Shown: positions 14,182 through 21,667 of the stretch, one piece after another
Layout of the letters: each line of letters begins with the position of its first letter
How positions within the stretch are numbered: position 1 is the stretch's first letter
DNA from: a virus
Reading direction: 5' to 3' (one strand)
Virus record (IMG/VR): IMGVR_UViG_3300044940_000298
Span: 1 to 31,996 of that record
Length of the DNA: 31,996 nt
Position numbers and translations under genes: made by a program
Notes under the pieces: model-generated
What the model was told of the DNA's origin: nothing
Database searches by the model: none
Seen by the model: the letters and a program-made list of their open reading frames with translations, nothing else

Positions 14182-14212
14182 CAAATCTAAACCCCGCGCA
14201 ATAAAAAATAAA
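14182..14212 (-). promoter_or_regulatory. Candidate promoter of the replication operon
   Basis: Minus strand TAGATTTG (14189-14182) matches the -7 consensus TAnnTTTG. The base triplet 20 positions upstream is TTT rather than TTG within a T-rich tract. The operon's first start codon is 34 bases below the -7 box. No palindrome like that of P1-P3, so this promoter may be read earlier or independently. Confidence 0.6.
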
Positions 14213-14261
14213 AAATAATATATTGTATAAGGCTAACTTGTTGAAAATGAGCGGCAAAAAA

Positions 14262-14828
14262 TCACTCGTACAATACCCCGCCTATTAAACTGAAATTATC
14301 AGTGGTGTCAATATCGTCGTAAGCCCGCTCGTAAACTGCACTCGCATCCAAAAACCTGCCTGTATAGGTCAGCACAACAACTGGCAAACCTAATTGCTCG
14401 GTTGCGCCCTGGTCTTGTAATTGGCTAGTTAGGTGGAGTGCACCAAAGGCCCCCATATAGCCATTGTCTTGTACGTCCTCCCGTACCAGGCCCTCCATAA
14501 CTGTTTTGATCTTTTGCAGGTCGGCAAACCGGTCAAGCGTGTTTTGGAGGATGGGGTCATTTAGTGGGTCGGGCCCAGGGATATTAAGGCTACCCTTGGT
14601 TGCAAGATAGACGTGCAAGTTGAGCTGGCCAGCCATTGCCAGCTTGCCACCCGTGCCAGCCATATTGTCAAACTGCAAAGCCGGCAGCTCAACCAAGACA
14701 GTTACATTAGACACGCTAAAACCATCCTGCCAGGCCTGCCCAGTAAAGAGGCGCACATCACGTATGCCAGCAGTCCGGAGCACCTTAAGGATCTCCCCAT
14801 AAACCAAGCCCTCGAAACTCTTTGCCAT
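14262..14828 (-). CDS. Hypothetical tail protein, possibly gp37/tail terminator-like
   Basis: 188-residue protein at the end of the tail operon. It begins FEGLVYGEILKVLRTAGIRD and contains strands such as VSNVTVLVELPALQF and NLHVYLATKG, a pattern seen in tail-terminator or Mu gp37-like (DUF1834) proteins that cap the tail tube. Its position after baseplate J is unusual for a terminator, which normally lies near the head-tail genes. Role therefore uncertain. It overlaps the gene upstream by one base. No convincing terminator is seen after it, before the replication promoter. Confidence 0.6.
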   Translation of the reverse strand: MAKSFEGLVYGEILKVLRTAGIRDVRLFTGQAWQDGFSVSNVTVLVELPALQFDNMAGTGGKLAMAGQLNLHVYLATKGSLNIPGPDPLNDPILQNTLDRFADLQKIKTVMEGLVREDVQDNGYMGAFGALHLTSQLQDQGATEQLGLPVVVLTYTGRFLDASAVYERAYDDIDTTDNFSLIGGVLYE

Positions 14829-15211
14829 CAGATATATGGGATTACGGTATAGGTAGTACCAACAGGCTGGTAGGTCTGCACCAGGCCGTGTAGTCGCAAG
14901 AGGCGCGCGCCAGTAATATTGGCAGCAACAGGCACATTAACAACAAAGACGCCAGGCGCAGTAGTTACCGTTGTAATACGGCGTTGTGTTGGGTCAAAGG
15001 TATCATTAAGCAGCTGCTCCATTAATATACGCTCAGCGGACTGCGCATTGCTGGCTACCAGCGCGTCGTACTCGCGCTGGCTAAAGGTATTAAGCCGAGT
15101 AAGCGGCCAACGTAAGGCACCCAACCAGGCAATCCAAAATGGTAACTGGTAGTTAGCAGGGGTAAGGTTGCGTACCCAAAGCCGCGCGTTGATGCCTCTT
15201 GTATGGATCAT
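14828..15211 (-). CDS. Hypothetical baseplate-associated protein (127 aa)
   Basis: Unrecognised protein of 127 residues directly after baseplate J (4-base overlap). In Mu and P2 this slot holds gp48/gpI, a baseplate component, so a baseplate role is likely from context. It is aromatic in its first half (YQLPFWIAWLGALRWPLTRL) and beta-rich at the end (TTVTTAPGVFVVNVPVAANI, YQPVGTTYTVIPYI). It is shorter than typical gpI proteins, and I cannot confirm homology from sequence alone. Confidence 0.65.
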   Translation of the reverse strand: MIHTRGINARLWVRNLTPANYQLPFWIAWLGALRWPLTRLNTFSQREYDALVASNAQSAERILMEQLLNDTFDPTQRRITTVTTAPGVFVVNVPVAANITGARLLRLHGLVQTYQPVGTTYTVIPYI

Positions 15212-16011
15212 AGCGGTTGTTGTGGGACGTAAGATAGGTTAAGGGTTGGCATTTTGGCATAACCCGCCTCAAAAACATATTGTCTTGGGTTAACGGTAGG
15301 GCTACCCCCATCTGGCGTAATGGTAACATTGGTGATAGTAACGTCCAACACGCCCAGCGATAGCTGTATCGCATCAACTAGCCGAATCAGCTCGTAGCGT
15401 CCGTTAAAATCAATGTTGCGCAGGTAAGCCTCAATGGCAGCCTGCGCTGCCAGCTGCACCTCGCCCAACACAGCCGTGGCGTTGTAGTAGATCGTAGCCG
15501 TGATATTAACGTCATCTCCCTCTAGGTTAGGCACCAAAACTTGAGTGCCGATAGGTGCGCGGGCTATGGCATAGGCGGTAAAGGGATCCAGCTCAACAGG
15601 GTCTGCCAGCTTTTGCGGCTGGCCACCTGGGCCTAGTTTGGCAGCCTTGACCGTTACTACGCCAGGCGTTGTAGAGACTACTGCAACCCGCTTGACGATC
15701 TGTTTTGTAGGGTCAATCGTGGCGTAGGTAGGCACGCCGTTGATCACGGTCAACACATCGCCTTGCTGGTAGGCGCGCAGCACCTCGCTCCACCACGCAA
15801 CGGTGCCCACACGCGCCGTCTTAATCTCGGCGCGCAATTGAGTGGCTAAGGCCTGCCACTTTAAGGTAAGCTGCCAAGCGATAAAGGCATATACTTTAAC
15901 TAGCATACGCCAGATCGCAGAGTTGGTTGGATTAGTAAGGCCCTGCAACTCAGGCTGCTGCTCCTTGTATTGTATGATAATCTGCTCAATTTCAGCTTGC
16001 GTCGTCTCCAT
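15208..16011 (-). CDS. Baseplate protein J-like (Mu gp47)
   Basis: 267-residue baseplate wedge protein. The organisation fits the Baseplate_J family: an N-terminal helical part (IIIQYKEQQPELQGLTNPTN, WRMLVKVYAFIAWQLTLKWQ), a central beta domain with VKRVAVVSTTPGVVTVKAAK, and a C-terminal part with VNITATIYYN, AAQAAIEAYLRNIDFNGRYE and a last strand LGVLDVTITNVTI. The fold pairs with the gp25/W-like wedge protein upstream. It overlaps the next gene by four bases and the AT-rich 60-residue gene by 20 bases. Confidence 0.85.
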   Translation of the reverse strand: METTQAEIEQIIIQYKEQQPELQGLTNPTNSAIWRMLVKVYAFIAWQLTLKWQALATQLRAEIKTARVGTVAWWSEVLRAYQQGDVLTVINGVPTYATIDPTKQIVKRVAVVSTTPGVVTVKAAKLGPGGQPQKLADPVELDPFTAYAIARAPIGTQVLVPNLEGDDVNITATIYYNATAVLGEVQLAAQAAIEAYLRNIDFNGRYELIRLVDAIQLSLGVLDVTITNVTITPDGGSPTVNPRQYVFEAGYAKMPTLNLSYVPQQPL

Positions 16012-16174
16012 TTTGTGTAAGGGATGGGTCTAAAAACTTGTTTAAGTTTTCGTTATAAAATGCAATATAATCATCTTTATCAAAAGTATCATAGACTACA
16101 TTTTCATTTTCATCAAACACTAAATATCTTTCAGTGTTTTCTACATTATTAATTTGTATTATTGTTGTCCACAT
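15992..16174 (-). CDS. Small acidic protein inserted in the baseplate operon (60 aa)
   Basis: Unrecognised 60-residue acidic protein (YLVFDENENVVYDTFDKDDY, IAFYNENLNKFLDPS). It sits between the gp25/W-like fibre fusion and baseplate J and shares the AT-rich composition of the fibre tip upstream, unlike its GC-richer neighbours. That suggests it arrived together with the fibre tip, for example as a fibre-tip chaperone, but this is only context. It overlaps the baseplate J gene by 20 bases. Confidence 0.6.
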   Translation of the reverse strand: MWTTIIQINNVENTERYLVFDENENVVYDTFDKDDYIAFYNENLNKFLDPSLTQNGDDAS

Positions 16175-16204
16175 AATTGTTAAATTAGTTTACTGGTTTG
16201 TTAA

Positions 16205-17338
16205 TTATACCTCAAAAAATCTAAAAGAGATTTGTCCTGATGATGTAAATGCAAAACCTGTTGGACTAAGAGTATTAGGATAACTGGTTAATAATGGATT
16301 AGCACCATTTGTAAAACCTGTAAGTGGGAGCAAACTAAGCTCACTATACATTATAGGGTCAAGTCTCCCTGAAGTATGAAATGTCATACCACCAGTATGA
16401 GCAAAATAATAAGTACCTTTTGGTACAGTTACAGGGGCAAATGTGGTTCGATACACACCTGGTACAGGATTAATTAATGTTTGCAAAAACAAAGCATCTT
16501 TTGGTATAATTGTATTATTATTATTAAATTGAGTATTATATAATCCATAAGTTAAATTCAAATTAGGATTATCAATAATCCTAAAAATAACTCCATCAAT
16601 AACAACATCTCTATTTATATTGATTAAAATAAAATTGGTTGCTGTTAAAGTTATTTGGCCACTAGCATTACCAATCCAAGGTTGTATTGTCTTTCTTGGT
16701 GGGAATATAGCAGCTGGATATACGTATCGCAATACCTCTCCTGAGTCTATATTGTCAATCTGATTTTGTAAATCAATTAAGGTTAAATCAATAGTATCAA
16801 TTTCAGAGTTGATATTATTGATCTGATTTTGCAGATCAACCACGTCGGTCTCTACCAATAGCAGCCTTGCCTCTAATGCCTGCAACAGTAGCCTGAGGTC
16901 GCCAATATTTTGGACAAGACCGCTTACATTGATAGCCACTGGGGTACCCGTGAGGGTGCTGGTGGCAGCAGTAACAGGTGTGCCTATGGCACCAAGATTG
17001 GCAGGCAACCGCACCTCCCAGGCAAGGTCAAATTGACCAGTAGCAGACCGGACAAAAGTTGGAGTGCGCAAGATCTGCCAACCATCGCCCTCCAACGCCT
17101 CACGGGCGAGTGTCTCCAGTCGTTGTGGCTCCTTTGCGCCCACGGCGTTAATGACTCCAAACCCCAACAGCGGCTGCCAATAGTAGTTGCCAGGCGTATG
17201 CGCAATAACGCTACGCTGCATGGCAATGGACACCAGCTGTGCCTGCCGGTCGAGCGGCACCACCCGGACGTTGGGCGCGACGACAAAGTCGCCATCCTCT
17301 AGTATAGGCACCCACTCGGGTGTTGTCAGCAAATCCAT
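16205..17338 (-). CDS. gp25/W-like baseplate wedge protein fused to a coiled coil and fibre tip
   Basis: 377-residue protein with three parts. Residues 1-120 resemble the gp25/gpW (Mu gp46) wedge family (VRVVPLDRQAQLVSIAMQRS, WQPLLGFGVINAVGAK, RLETLAREALEGDGWQILRT). Residues about 143-199 are a coiled coil with a repeated unit DLQNQINNINS / DLQNQIDNIDS. Residues 200-377 form a beta-rich tip (PWIGNASGQITLTATNFILI, GTYYFAHTGGMTFHTSGRLD). From about base 16840 downward the DNA becomes clearly more AT-rich, so the coiled coil end and the tip look acquired. gp25 homologues are normally only 100-150 residues and lack a fibre. The fusion would anchor a short receptor-binding fibre directly on the wedge. 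Confidence 0.78.
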   Translation of the reverse strand: MDLLTTPEWVPILEDGDFVVAPNVRVVPLDRQAQLVSIAMQRSVIAHTPGNYYWQPLLGFGVINAVGAKEPQRLETLAREALEGDGWQILRTPTFVRSATGQFDLAWEVRLPANLGAIGTPVTAATSTLTGTPVAINVSGLVQNIGDLRLLLQALEARLLLVETDVVDLQNQINNINSEIDTIDLTLIDLQNQIDNIDSGEVLRYVYPAAIFPPRKTIQPWIGNASGQITLTATNFILININRDVVIDGVIFRIIDNPNLNLTYGLYNTQFNNNNTIIPKDALFLQTLINPVPGVYRTTFAPVTVPKGTYYFAHTGGMTFHTSGRLDPIMYSELSLLPLTGFTNGANPLLTSYPNTLSPTGFAFTSSGQISFRFFEV

Positions 17339-17815
17339 TTATAGCCAGGTTACGGGAGTGTTTGGTGGGGCTACCAGTATGGCTGTCCCCGTCTTACACC
17401 AAATATCAATAATCGTTACCAGACTTGCAACGCAGGTAGCTGCATCAGCTCCGCCAAAACCCAATGCCCAAACGGGGGCAAGGTTTATCGGTGCAGCGGG
17501 CGGGGTGCCTGTATAGGCTGGCCCCATACCAAGTGCAATCTGAGCCGCAAAAGCCGCAAAAGCAGCAGGCATAGCGGTGAGGGCTGCACTTGGCACCGGC
17601 AACGCAGGAGCTAGTGTCGCCACAAACGCAGCCTCGGCAGCCATAACCGCCGAGGGCAAAACGGGGGGAAATATGGGTGCAATGTAGTCGGCCAAAGCGG
17701 CTCCCCAAGCCTGCGCAGCCTCTGGGTGAGTGGCAGGATAGCCCACAAAACCAGGCGCATTGGGGTCGGCAAACGCGCTTATCGCGTCCTGTAAGGTTGC
17801 AGCTACTAATGGCAT
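17339..17815 (-). CDS. Alanine/proline-rich hypothetical baseplate-region protein (158 aa)
   Basis: Unrecognised protein of 158 residues, very rich in alanine and proline (VMAAEAAFVATLAPALPVPS, ALTAMPAAFAAFAAQIALGM), without charged heptads, signal peptide or a certain membrane helix. It lies between the spike gene (1-base overlap) and the gp25-like fusion (directly adjacent). Its place in the baseplate operon suggests a structural or assembly role. Low-complexity composition makes homology claims unsafe. Confidence 0.7.
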   Translation of the reverse strand: MPLVAATLQDAISAFADPNAPGFVGYPATHPEAAQAWGAALADYIAPIFPPVLPSAVMAAEAAFVATLAPALPVPSAALTAMPAAFAAFAAQIALGMGPAYTGTPPAAPINLAPVWALGFGGADAATCVASLVTIIDIWCKTGTAILVAPPNTPVTWL

Positions 17816-18384
17816 TACTCGAGTATTACTTTGGCACTCAATATTGTACTCAACTGCGCCTTAATAGCGGTCAGTTGCGCTACGTTGGTTGGCGGCCCAC
17901 TTGGCCCTAGTGCGGTCGGGTGCGTGTGTGCGACCAGCTCGTCAAATAGGCTATCCAAGAGGCTCTTAAGGGTCTCGCCCTTAACAGCAGGCTCCAGCTG
18001 GGAGTTGCCCAGCTCAATGGTGCTGCCCCGCAGGTGGTGGCTGCCATCCGTAGTTAGGCGCAGCTCGTTATCCTCATCCCATCGCACAACAAAGGCATCC
18101 AGCTCAGTCGCATTAACCAGCACAAAAGAGGCATTGGTTATATCGGTGCCATCGGATAGCACCGTGCAGGCACTGCCAACAGTGGGCACCAGTATCACGC
18201 CAGTTGCCAGGTTGCTGCGACTAAGCAGGCGCACGTCTGGCAACTCGGGCAGGTTATCATCGTCGGGCTGCACGGTGGCGGTCAGGGCGTTGATATCTAC
18301 CTCAAGCACCGTGCCAGTAAACGCGGTGCGCAAATCGCCGAGCATCTGGCGCACGGCCTGCCGGATAGCTAATGGGTTGGTCAT
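17815..18384 (-). CDS. Baseplate central spike (Mu gp45 / gpV-like)
   Basis: 189-residue spike protein that punctures the outer membrane. Residues about 20-75 look like the OB-fold of the gpV/gp45 family (FTGTVLEVDINALTATVQPD, VRLLSRSNLATGVILVPTVG), followed by beta-helix-like strands (AFVVRWDEDNELRLTTDGSH, IELGNS). An HTHP motif (153-156), followed by LGPSGPP, resembles the HxH metal site at spike tips. After it about 25 helical residues remain, which is unusual because the metal site is normally close to the C-terminus. It overlaps the gpD-like hub gene by four bases. Confidence 0.85.
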   Translation of the reverse strand: MTNPLAIRQAVRQMLGDLRTAFTGTVLEVDINALTATVQPDDDNLPELPDVRLLSRSNLATGVILVPTVGSACTVLSDGTDITNASFVLVNATELDAFVVRWDEDNELRLTTDGSHHLRGSTIELGNSQLEPAVKGETLKSLLDSLFDELVAHTHPTALGPSGPPTNVAQLTAIKAQLSTILSAKVILE

Positions 18385-19334
18385 AATTGCGATATTATAG
18401 GGCCCAAAAAGATCTGTTGATCATAGCCATTGCCGTAGCGCAACACGCGTCCACGGCAAAAAAAGCTGCCCGAGCGCGCTGGGAAACGCGGGTCGGTCAA
18501 ATTAATGACCCCTCCTACAACCGCGCGCGGCACACCCAAGGCGGTAATGCTCCCCTTGTAGCCCGTGTAGCTCAGTTTGGCCAGCTCCTCCTCGGCAAAC
18601 TGTTTTGCGTTGGGCTGGTTGTAATAGTTGCGGGTGAGCACGTTGCCACCTGGCTTGCCAACCTCAAAACTTTCGCTTTTGCGATCGGGATAATGATTTA
18701 CCACTCTGAGCAGCAACGGGTTATCCTCCTTGTCCTCGTAGGTCAGGCTATCGGCGTGCGTCGTAACATCTACCTGGTAACTGGCAGTGCCCAAGTTGCG
18801 ATCATAGCCCGCGCCCACCACCAATATCGGCACCTCGTCTGGGCCCAGCCTAAAGCGAGCCGTAAGGCCGTACCCCTTTTGGAGCACCTCCAAAATTTGC
18901 ACTGCATTAAGTACGGGTGTGATAAACGTGCCCAAACTAACGTCTGGGCACTCAATTGGGCCGTCGTAAATCAGTTGCAACACCTGCCGCAGCCTTGCAT
19001 TGCGCAGGCTCTGTTTGGCCACTTGGCGTTGCGTTAAGGCGTAATACTCGTCCTGCATCTCGATGCGCACGCGATCCACCTCAGGGCGCACGGCAGTAAT
19101 ATAACCCACGAACTCCGTGTACAAAACGGGCAGGTAGCCCAACCGAATGCGCACGCGTTGGCCCCTCAAAAAGGTGCGCTCTACCCGGTCGGCGTTGAGG
19201 CGTGGGTTGCGCGGAATGCTAAAATTGGCTTTGCTATAAGGACTATCCAGCATATCCTCTACACTCAACTCCTCGACAAAGTTGAGCGTAAGGACGTCCT
19301 GTATAACGATCTCGCAGTCCAGTACCAGTGCCAT
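18381..19334 (-). CDS. Baseplate hub, gpD-like (Mu gp44 / late control D)
   Basis: 317-residue hub protein that joins tail tube and spike. It has the gpD-family order: an N-terminal barrel (VEELSVEDMLDSPYSKANFS, RVRIRLGYLPVLYTEFVGYI), a central insertion, and a C-terminal barrel (EFAEEEL-type helix ANAKQF/AEEELAKLSYTGYKGS, then PRAVVGGVINLTD, RVLRYGNGYDQQIFLGPI). It lies directly before the spike gene (4-base overlap), as in Mu and P2. It has no lysozyme domain. Spacing and length fit gp44/gpD homologues. Confidence 0.85.
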   Translation of the reverse strand: MALVLDCEIVIQDVLTLNFVEELSVEDMLDSPYSKANFSIPRNPRLNADRVERTFLRGQRVRIRLGYLPVLYTEFVGYITAVRPEVDRVRIEMQDEYYALTQRQVAKQSLRNARLRQVLQLIYDGPIECPDVSLGTFITPVLNAVQILEVLQKGYGLTARFRLGPDEVPILVVGAGYDRNLGTASYQVDVTTHADSLTYEDKEDNPLLLRVVNHYPDRKSESFEVGKPGGNVLTRNYYNQPNAKQFAEEELAKLSYTGYKGSITALGVPRAVVGGVINLTDPRFPARSGSFFCRGRVLRYGNGYDQQIFLGPIISQL

Positions 19335-19337
19335 ATC

Positions 19338-20732
19338 TTAGGGTGCTGGCGCGTCAAAATCTGCAATTTTGTACCAAAATGCGCCAGCACCGCCATCGAC
19401 ACACTGGTACACGCCCCCTTTTGAGGTCGGCAACGTCTCGGTGTAAGGGCCGCCTATCCCTTGTGCAAAGGATAGGTTAATGGACACGTTACGACGGTTA
19501 AGGAGAGTAACCTGTTTAGCGCGCGCGGCATTATTGCCCAAGCCAAAGCCACGAGCTGTAGGCAAGTCGCAGGTTACGGTTGTAATAGTGGCCCCAGCAA
19601 TAACTACCACTTCGTCGCGCCGAGCTAGGGCCACACTTGTGCCATCCACATAGACGGTCTGGTTGGGGTAGTTGCCAAAAATTTTGTCCCACCAATCCCG
19701 CCACCTGACCAGCGCAAAACGTCGCCATATTGGGGCCACTGGCAGATTAGTAATAGGGTTGGTGTAGCCCTGCTCGTACACCGCCAGTGTCTCGTTAGGC
19801 CAGGTGCCAACATACTCTGTGGTGCCATCCTCAAATGTATCGGTGCCCGATAAATTATAGTTTTCGCCGCGCATCAACAGCTGCACATTGCCATTAATAC
19901 CAACTGGTAAGTTCGTCGTAAGATAGACCTTGCGTATATCCTGGATACTCTGGTTAAGGCTCAGATTGATCGGGCTGCTGCTTGCGTTGTTATCATTTGG
20001 TACAAAATTGCGGCCCAAGGCCAGGCCGCCTCCTACCGATTTGCCAGCCGTAAAAATCGTGTCGCCTGCCGTCAGGGTAACATTGTTGCCAAAGGTTGCG
20101 GCCCCATTGTTGGTCAGCGTACCTGTGTTAGTCAGGTTGCCCGTGTTAGCTATTGTGCCCGTGTTGGCAATACCATTCGTCGTAGTACCTGCCAGCACCG
20201 TCAGGCTGTTGTTGAGCGTTAGTGGCTGCTGGGCGTATCGGCCTGCCAAGGCAATCCAGCTACCTCCCCCATTGGCATCCACCACGTAAGGCAGGTTCTC
20301 TGTTTGTGCAGTTGCGACAAAAAAATAGATTGCAAACGTATTTGGCGAGGTACCACTAAACAGCACCCGCACGGTTGGGCCACTGCTGGCCCCCAATGCT
20401 TTGAGCTCAACCATTGTGGACAGGTCGGGTACAATAACGTAGCTGCCGTCCGTTGACAGGGCCTCCCAAAAAAAGGTATTGCTAAGCGGTGTACCAATGG
20501 GCACATCGGCTATTGCCAAATAGGGCTGCTTACTCACTGGATCCAGCACGATCCACCCAGCGGGGTACGCAATAGCGTTGTTGTGCAGCTGGTAGCCATA
20601 GGCATCCTCTGTCTTGTGCACATAGCTGGCGATCACGTCCCAAAAGTCAGTCTCAGTTGGCGTGTTGCCCGTCTCAAAATAGGCCTCTAAGACGGCGCGG
20701 GGCTCGATATTACCTTGTGGCAGTAGGGGCAT
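19338..20732 (-). CDS. Fibre-like structural protein with NTGT repeats and carbohydrate-binding-like segment
   Basis: 464-residue protein, probably exposed on the tail. N-terminal residues 1-50 (LPQGNIEPRAVLEAYFETGN, DFWDVIASYVHK) resemble phage fibre starts. Residues 56-89 form a CBM5/12-like segment (Y-P-A-G ... K-Q-P-Y-L-A-I ... T-P ... F-F-W) like that in the gp36-like connector. A run of N/T/G repeats follows (GIANTGTIANTGNLTNTGTL, about residues 185-205), typical of beta-helical fibres. The C-terminal domain has YVGTWPNETLAVYEQGYTNP and WRRFALVRWRDWWDKIFGN. It lies between the LysM and gpD-like hub genes, an unusual place for a fibre. It may be a hub-bound fibre or tail-tip carbohydrate-binding protein. 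Confidence 0.75.
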   Translation of the reverse strand: MPLLPQGNIEPRAVLEAYFETGNTPTETDFWDVIASYVHKTEDAYGYQLHNNAIAYPAGWIVLDPVSKQPYLAIADVPIGTPLSNTFFWEALSTDGSYVIVPDLSTMVELKALGASSGPTVRVLFSGTSPNTFAIYFFVATAQTENLPYVVDANGGGSWIALAGRYAQQPLTLNNSLTVLAGTTTNGIANTGTIANTGNLTNTGTLTNNGAATFGNNVTLTAGDTIFTAGKSVGGGLALGRNFVPNDNNASSSPINLSLNQSIQDIRKVYLTTNLPVGINGNVQLLMRGENYNLSGTDTFEDGTTEYVGTWPNETLAVYEQGYTNPITNLPVAPIWRRFALVRWRDWWDKIFGNYPNQTVYVDGTSVALARRDEVVVIAGATITTVTCDLPTARGFGLGNNAARAKQVTLLNRRNVSINLSFAQGIGGPYTETLPTSKGGVYQCVDGGAGAFWYKIADFDAPAP

Positions 20733-21031
20733 TAGCTTACGGTTAGGGTGGTGTCCACTTGCATCCAGCCAATGCCACGATTTTGCACGGTGCCCTTGGC
20801 TGGTCTCTGGTTGAGTAGCCGGTATCCCTGCACAACAGCTGGCACCGCCAGTGGGAGCGTCTGGATGTCGCGACGGACACGCAGCTGCGTGCCTGGGTCG
20901 AGGGCTACTTGCCCCAAGTTAACAATAGTTGGGTTATCCTGCATCAAGTAAAGCACTGCGTCGGCGTTGCCATACACTTGTAGCGCAATATCGATCAGGC
21001 ATTGCCCTTGTTGTACGGTTATGGTGTCCAT
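20732..21031 (-). CDS. LysM-type hub/tube protein (tail protein X-like)
   Basis: 99-residue protein whose first 50 residues are a LysM domain: TITVQQGQCLIDIALQVYGN, then AVLYLMQDNP and DPGTQLRV. In contractile-tail phages such LysM proteins (gp53 of T4, gpX of P2) stabilise the joint between hub and tail tube. It overlaps its neighbours by one base each. The remaining C-terminal half (GYRLLNQRPAKGTVQNRGIG) is not recognised. Confidence 0.88.
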   Translation of the reverse strand: MDTITVQQGQCLIDIALQVYGNADAVLYLMQDNPTIVNLGQVALDPGTQLRVRRDIQTLPLAVPAVVQGYRLLNQRPAKGTVQNRGIGWMQVDTTLTVS

Positions 21032-21666
21032 TAGCGGGAGTCGAGTTGATAAGGGGTAGATGCCCGGAGCTTAAACTGGATCGGCTGCACATTGACAGCC
21101 GTAGTGCTAGGCAAGGTGTAGCTGTCCAGCACTACGCGGCTAACACCCAGGCGGGCAAAGATAGGCCCCTCTACTATAAGATCGGTATAGGCGGCAGCAT
21201 CCTTGAGTTGGACAAACTGCTCCAATAGCTCAAATGGGTATAGGTTACTGTTAGGGTCAAAAAGATAGGCTTGTACGTTAAACTCGCACCCACTCCAGCC
21301 AGCCAGCTCGTGGGTGGCTCCGCTTTGCACGCCTACGCGCTGGGTGCTGCGTATGCGGTTAGTCTCTGTAACCGACACCAAGGCGGCCCCGAATTGCATC
21401 CCTGGCGAGGTGCGCTCCTCGTAGGAGGAGCCATCAACGCTACGGGCCTGGTAGCGGATGGGCGGAAATTGCAAATACTGGTAGATCGGAGTGCCAAGGT
21501 AGTTATACGCAATGGGCACTGGCGTCAAAGCAGTGTTGGGCTCGATTTGGTAAGACGATGGGCTAACGTCGCTGGCGGGCAACTCGAGTACGTCGATGCT
21601 GTAAGGCGTGCCAAACAAGTCGCGCAGCACATTGAGAGGCAATACGGGGATGATGGTGTATGCCAT
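21031..21666 (-). CDS. Baseplate/tail tip protein (DUF6046-like; Mu gp43 position)
   Basis: 211-residue protein between tape measure and LysM protein. The position matches Mu gp43, and the features resemble the DUF6046 family found in Bacteroidota phages (my recollection): a start VLPLNVLRDLFGTPYS, a strand PPIRYQARSVDGSSYEER, and DPNSNLYPFELLEQFVQLKD. Likely a tail-tip protein linking the tape measure to the hub. It ends two bases after the tape-measure stop and overlaps the LysM gene by one base. Confidence 0.68.
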   Translation of the reverse strand: MAYTIIPVLPLNVLRDLFGTPYSIDVLELPASDVSPSSYQIEPNTALTPVPIAYNYLGTPIYQYLQFPPIRYQARSVDGSSYEERTSPGMQFGAALVSVTETNRIRSTQRVGVQSGATHELAGWSGCEFNVQAYLFDPNSNLYPFELLEQFVQLKDAAAYTDLIVEGPIFARLGVSRVVLDSYTLPSTTAVNVQPIQFKLRASTPYQLDSR

Positions 21667-21667
21667 A

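Noticed and set aside
18387-19037. Plus-strand open frame (216 aa) over the gpD-like gene
   Set aside because: Antisense to a recognised hub gene, with no promoter or known motifs.
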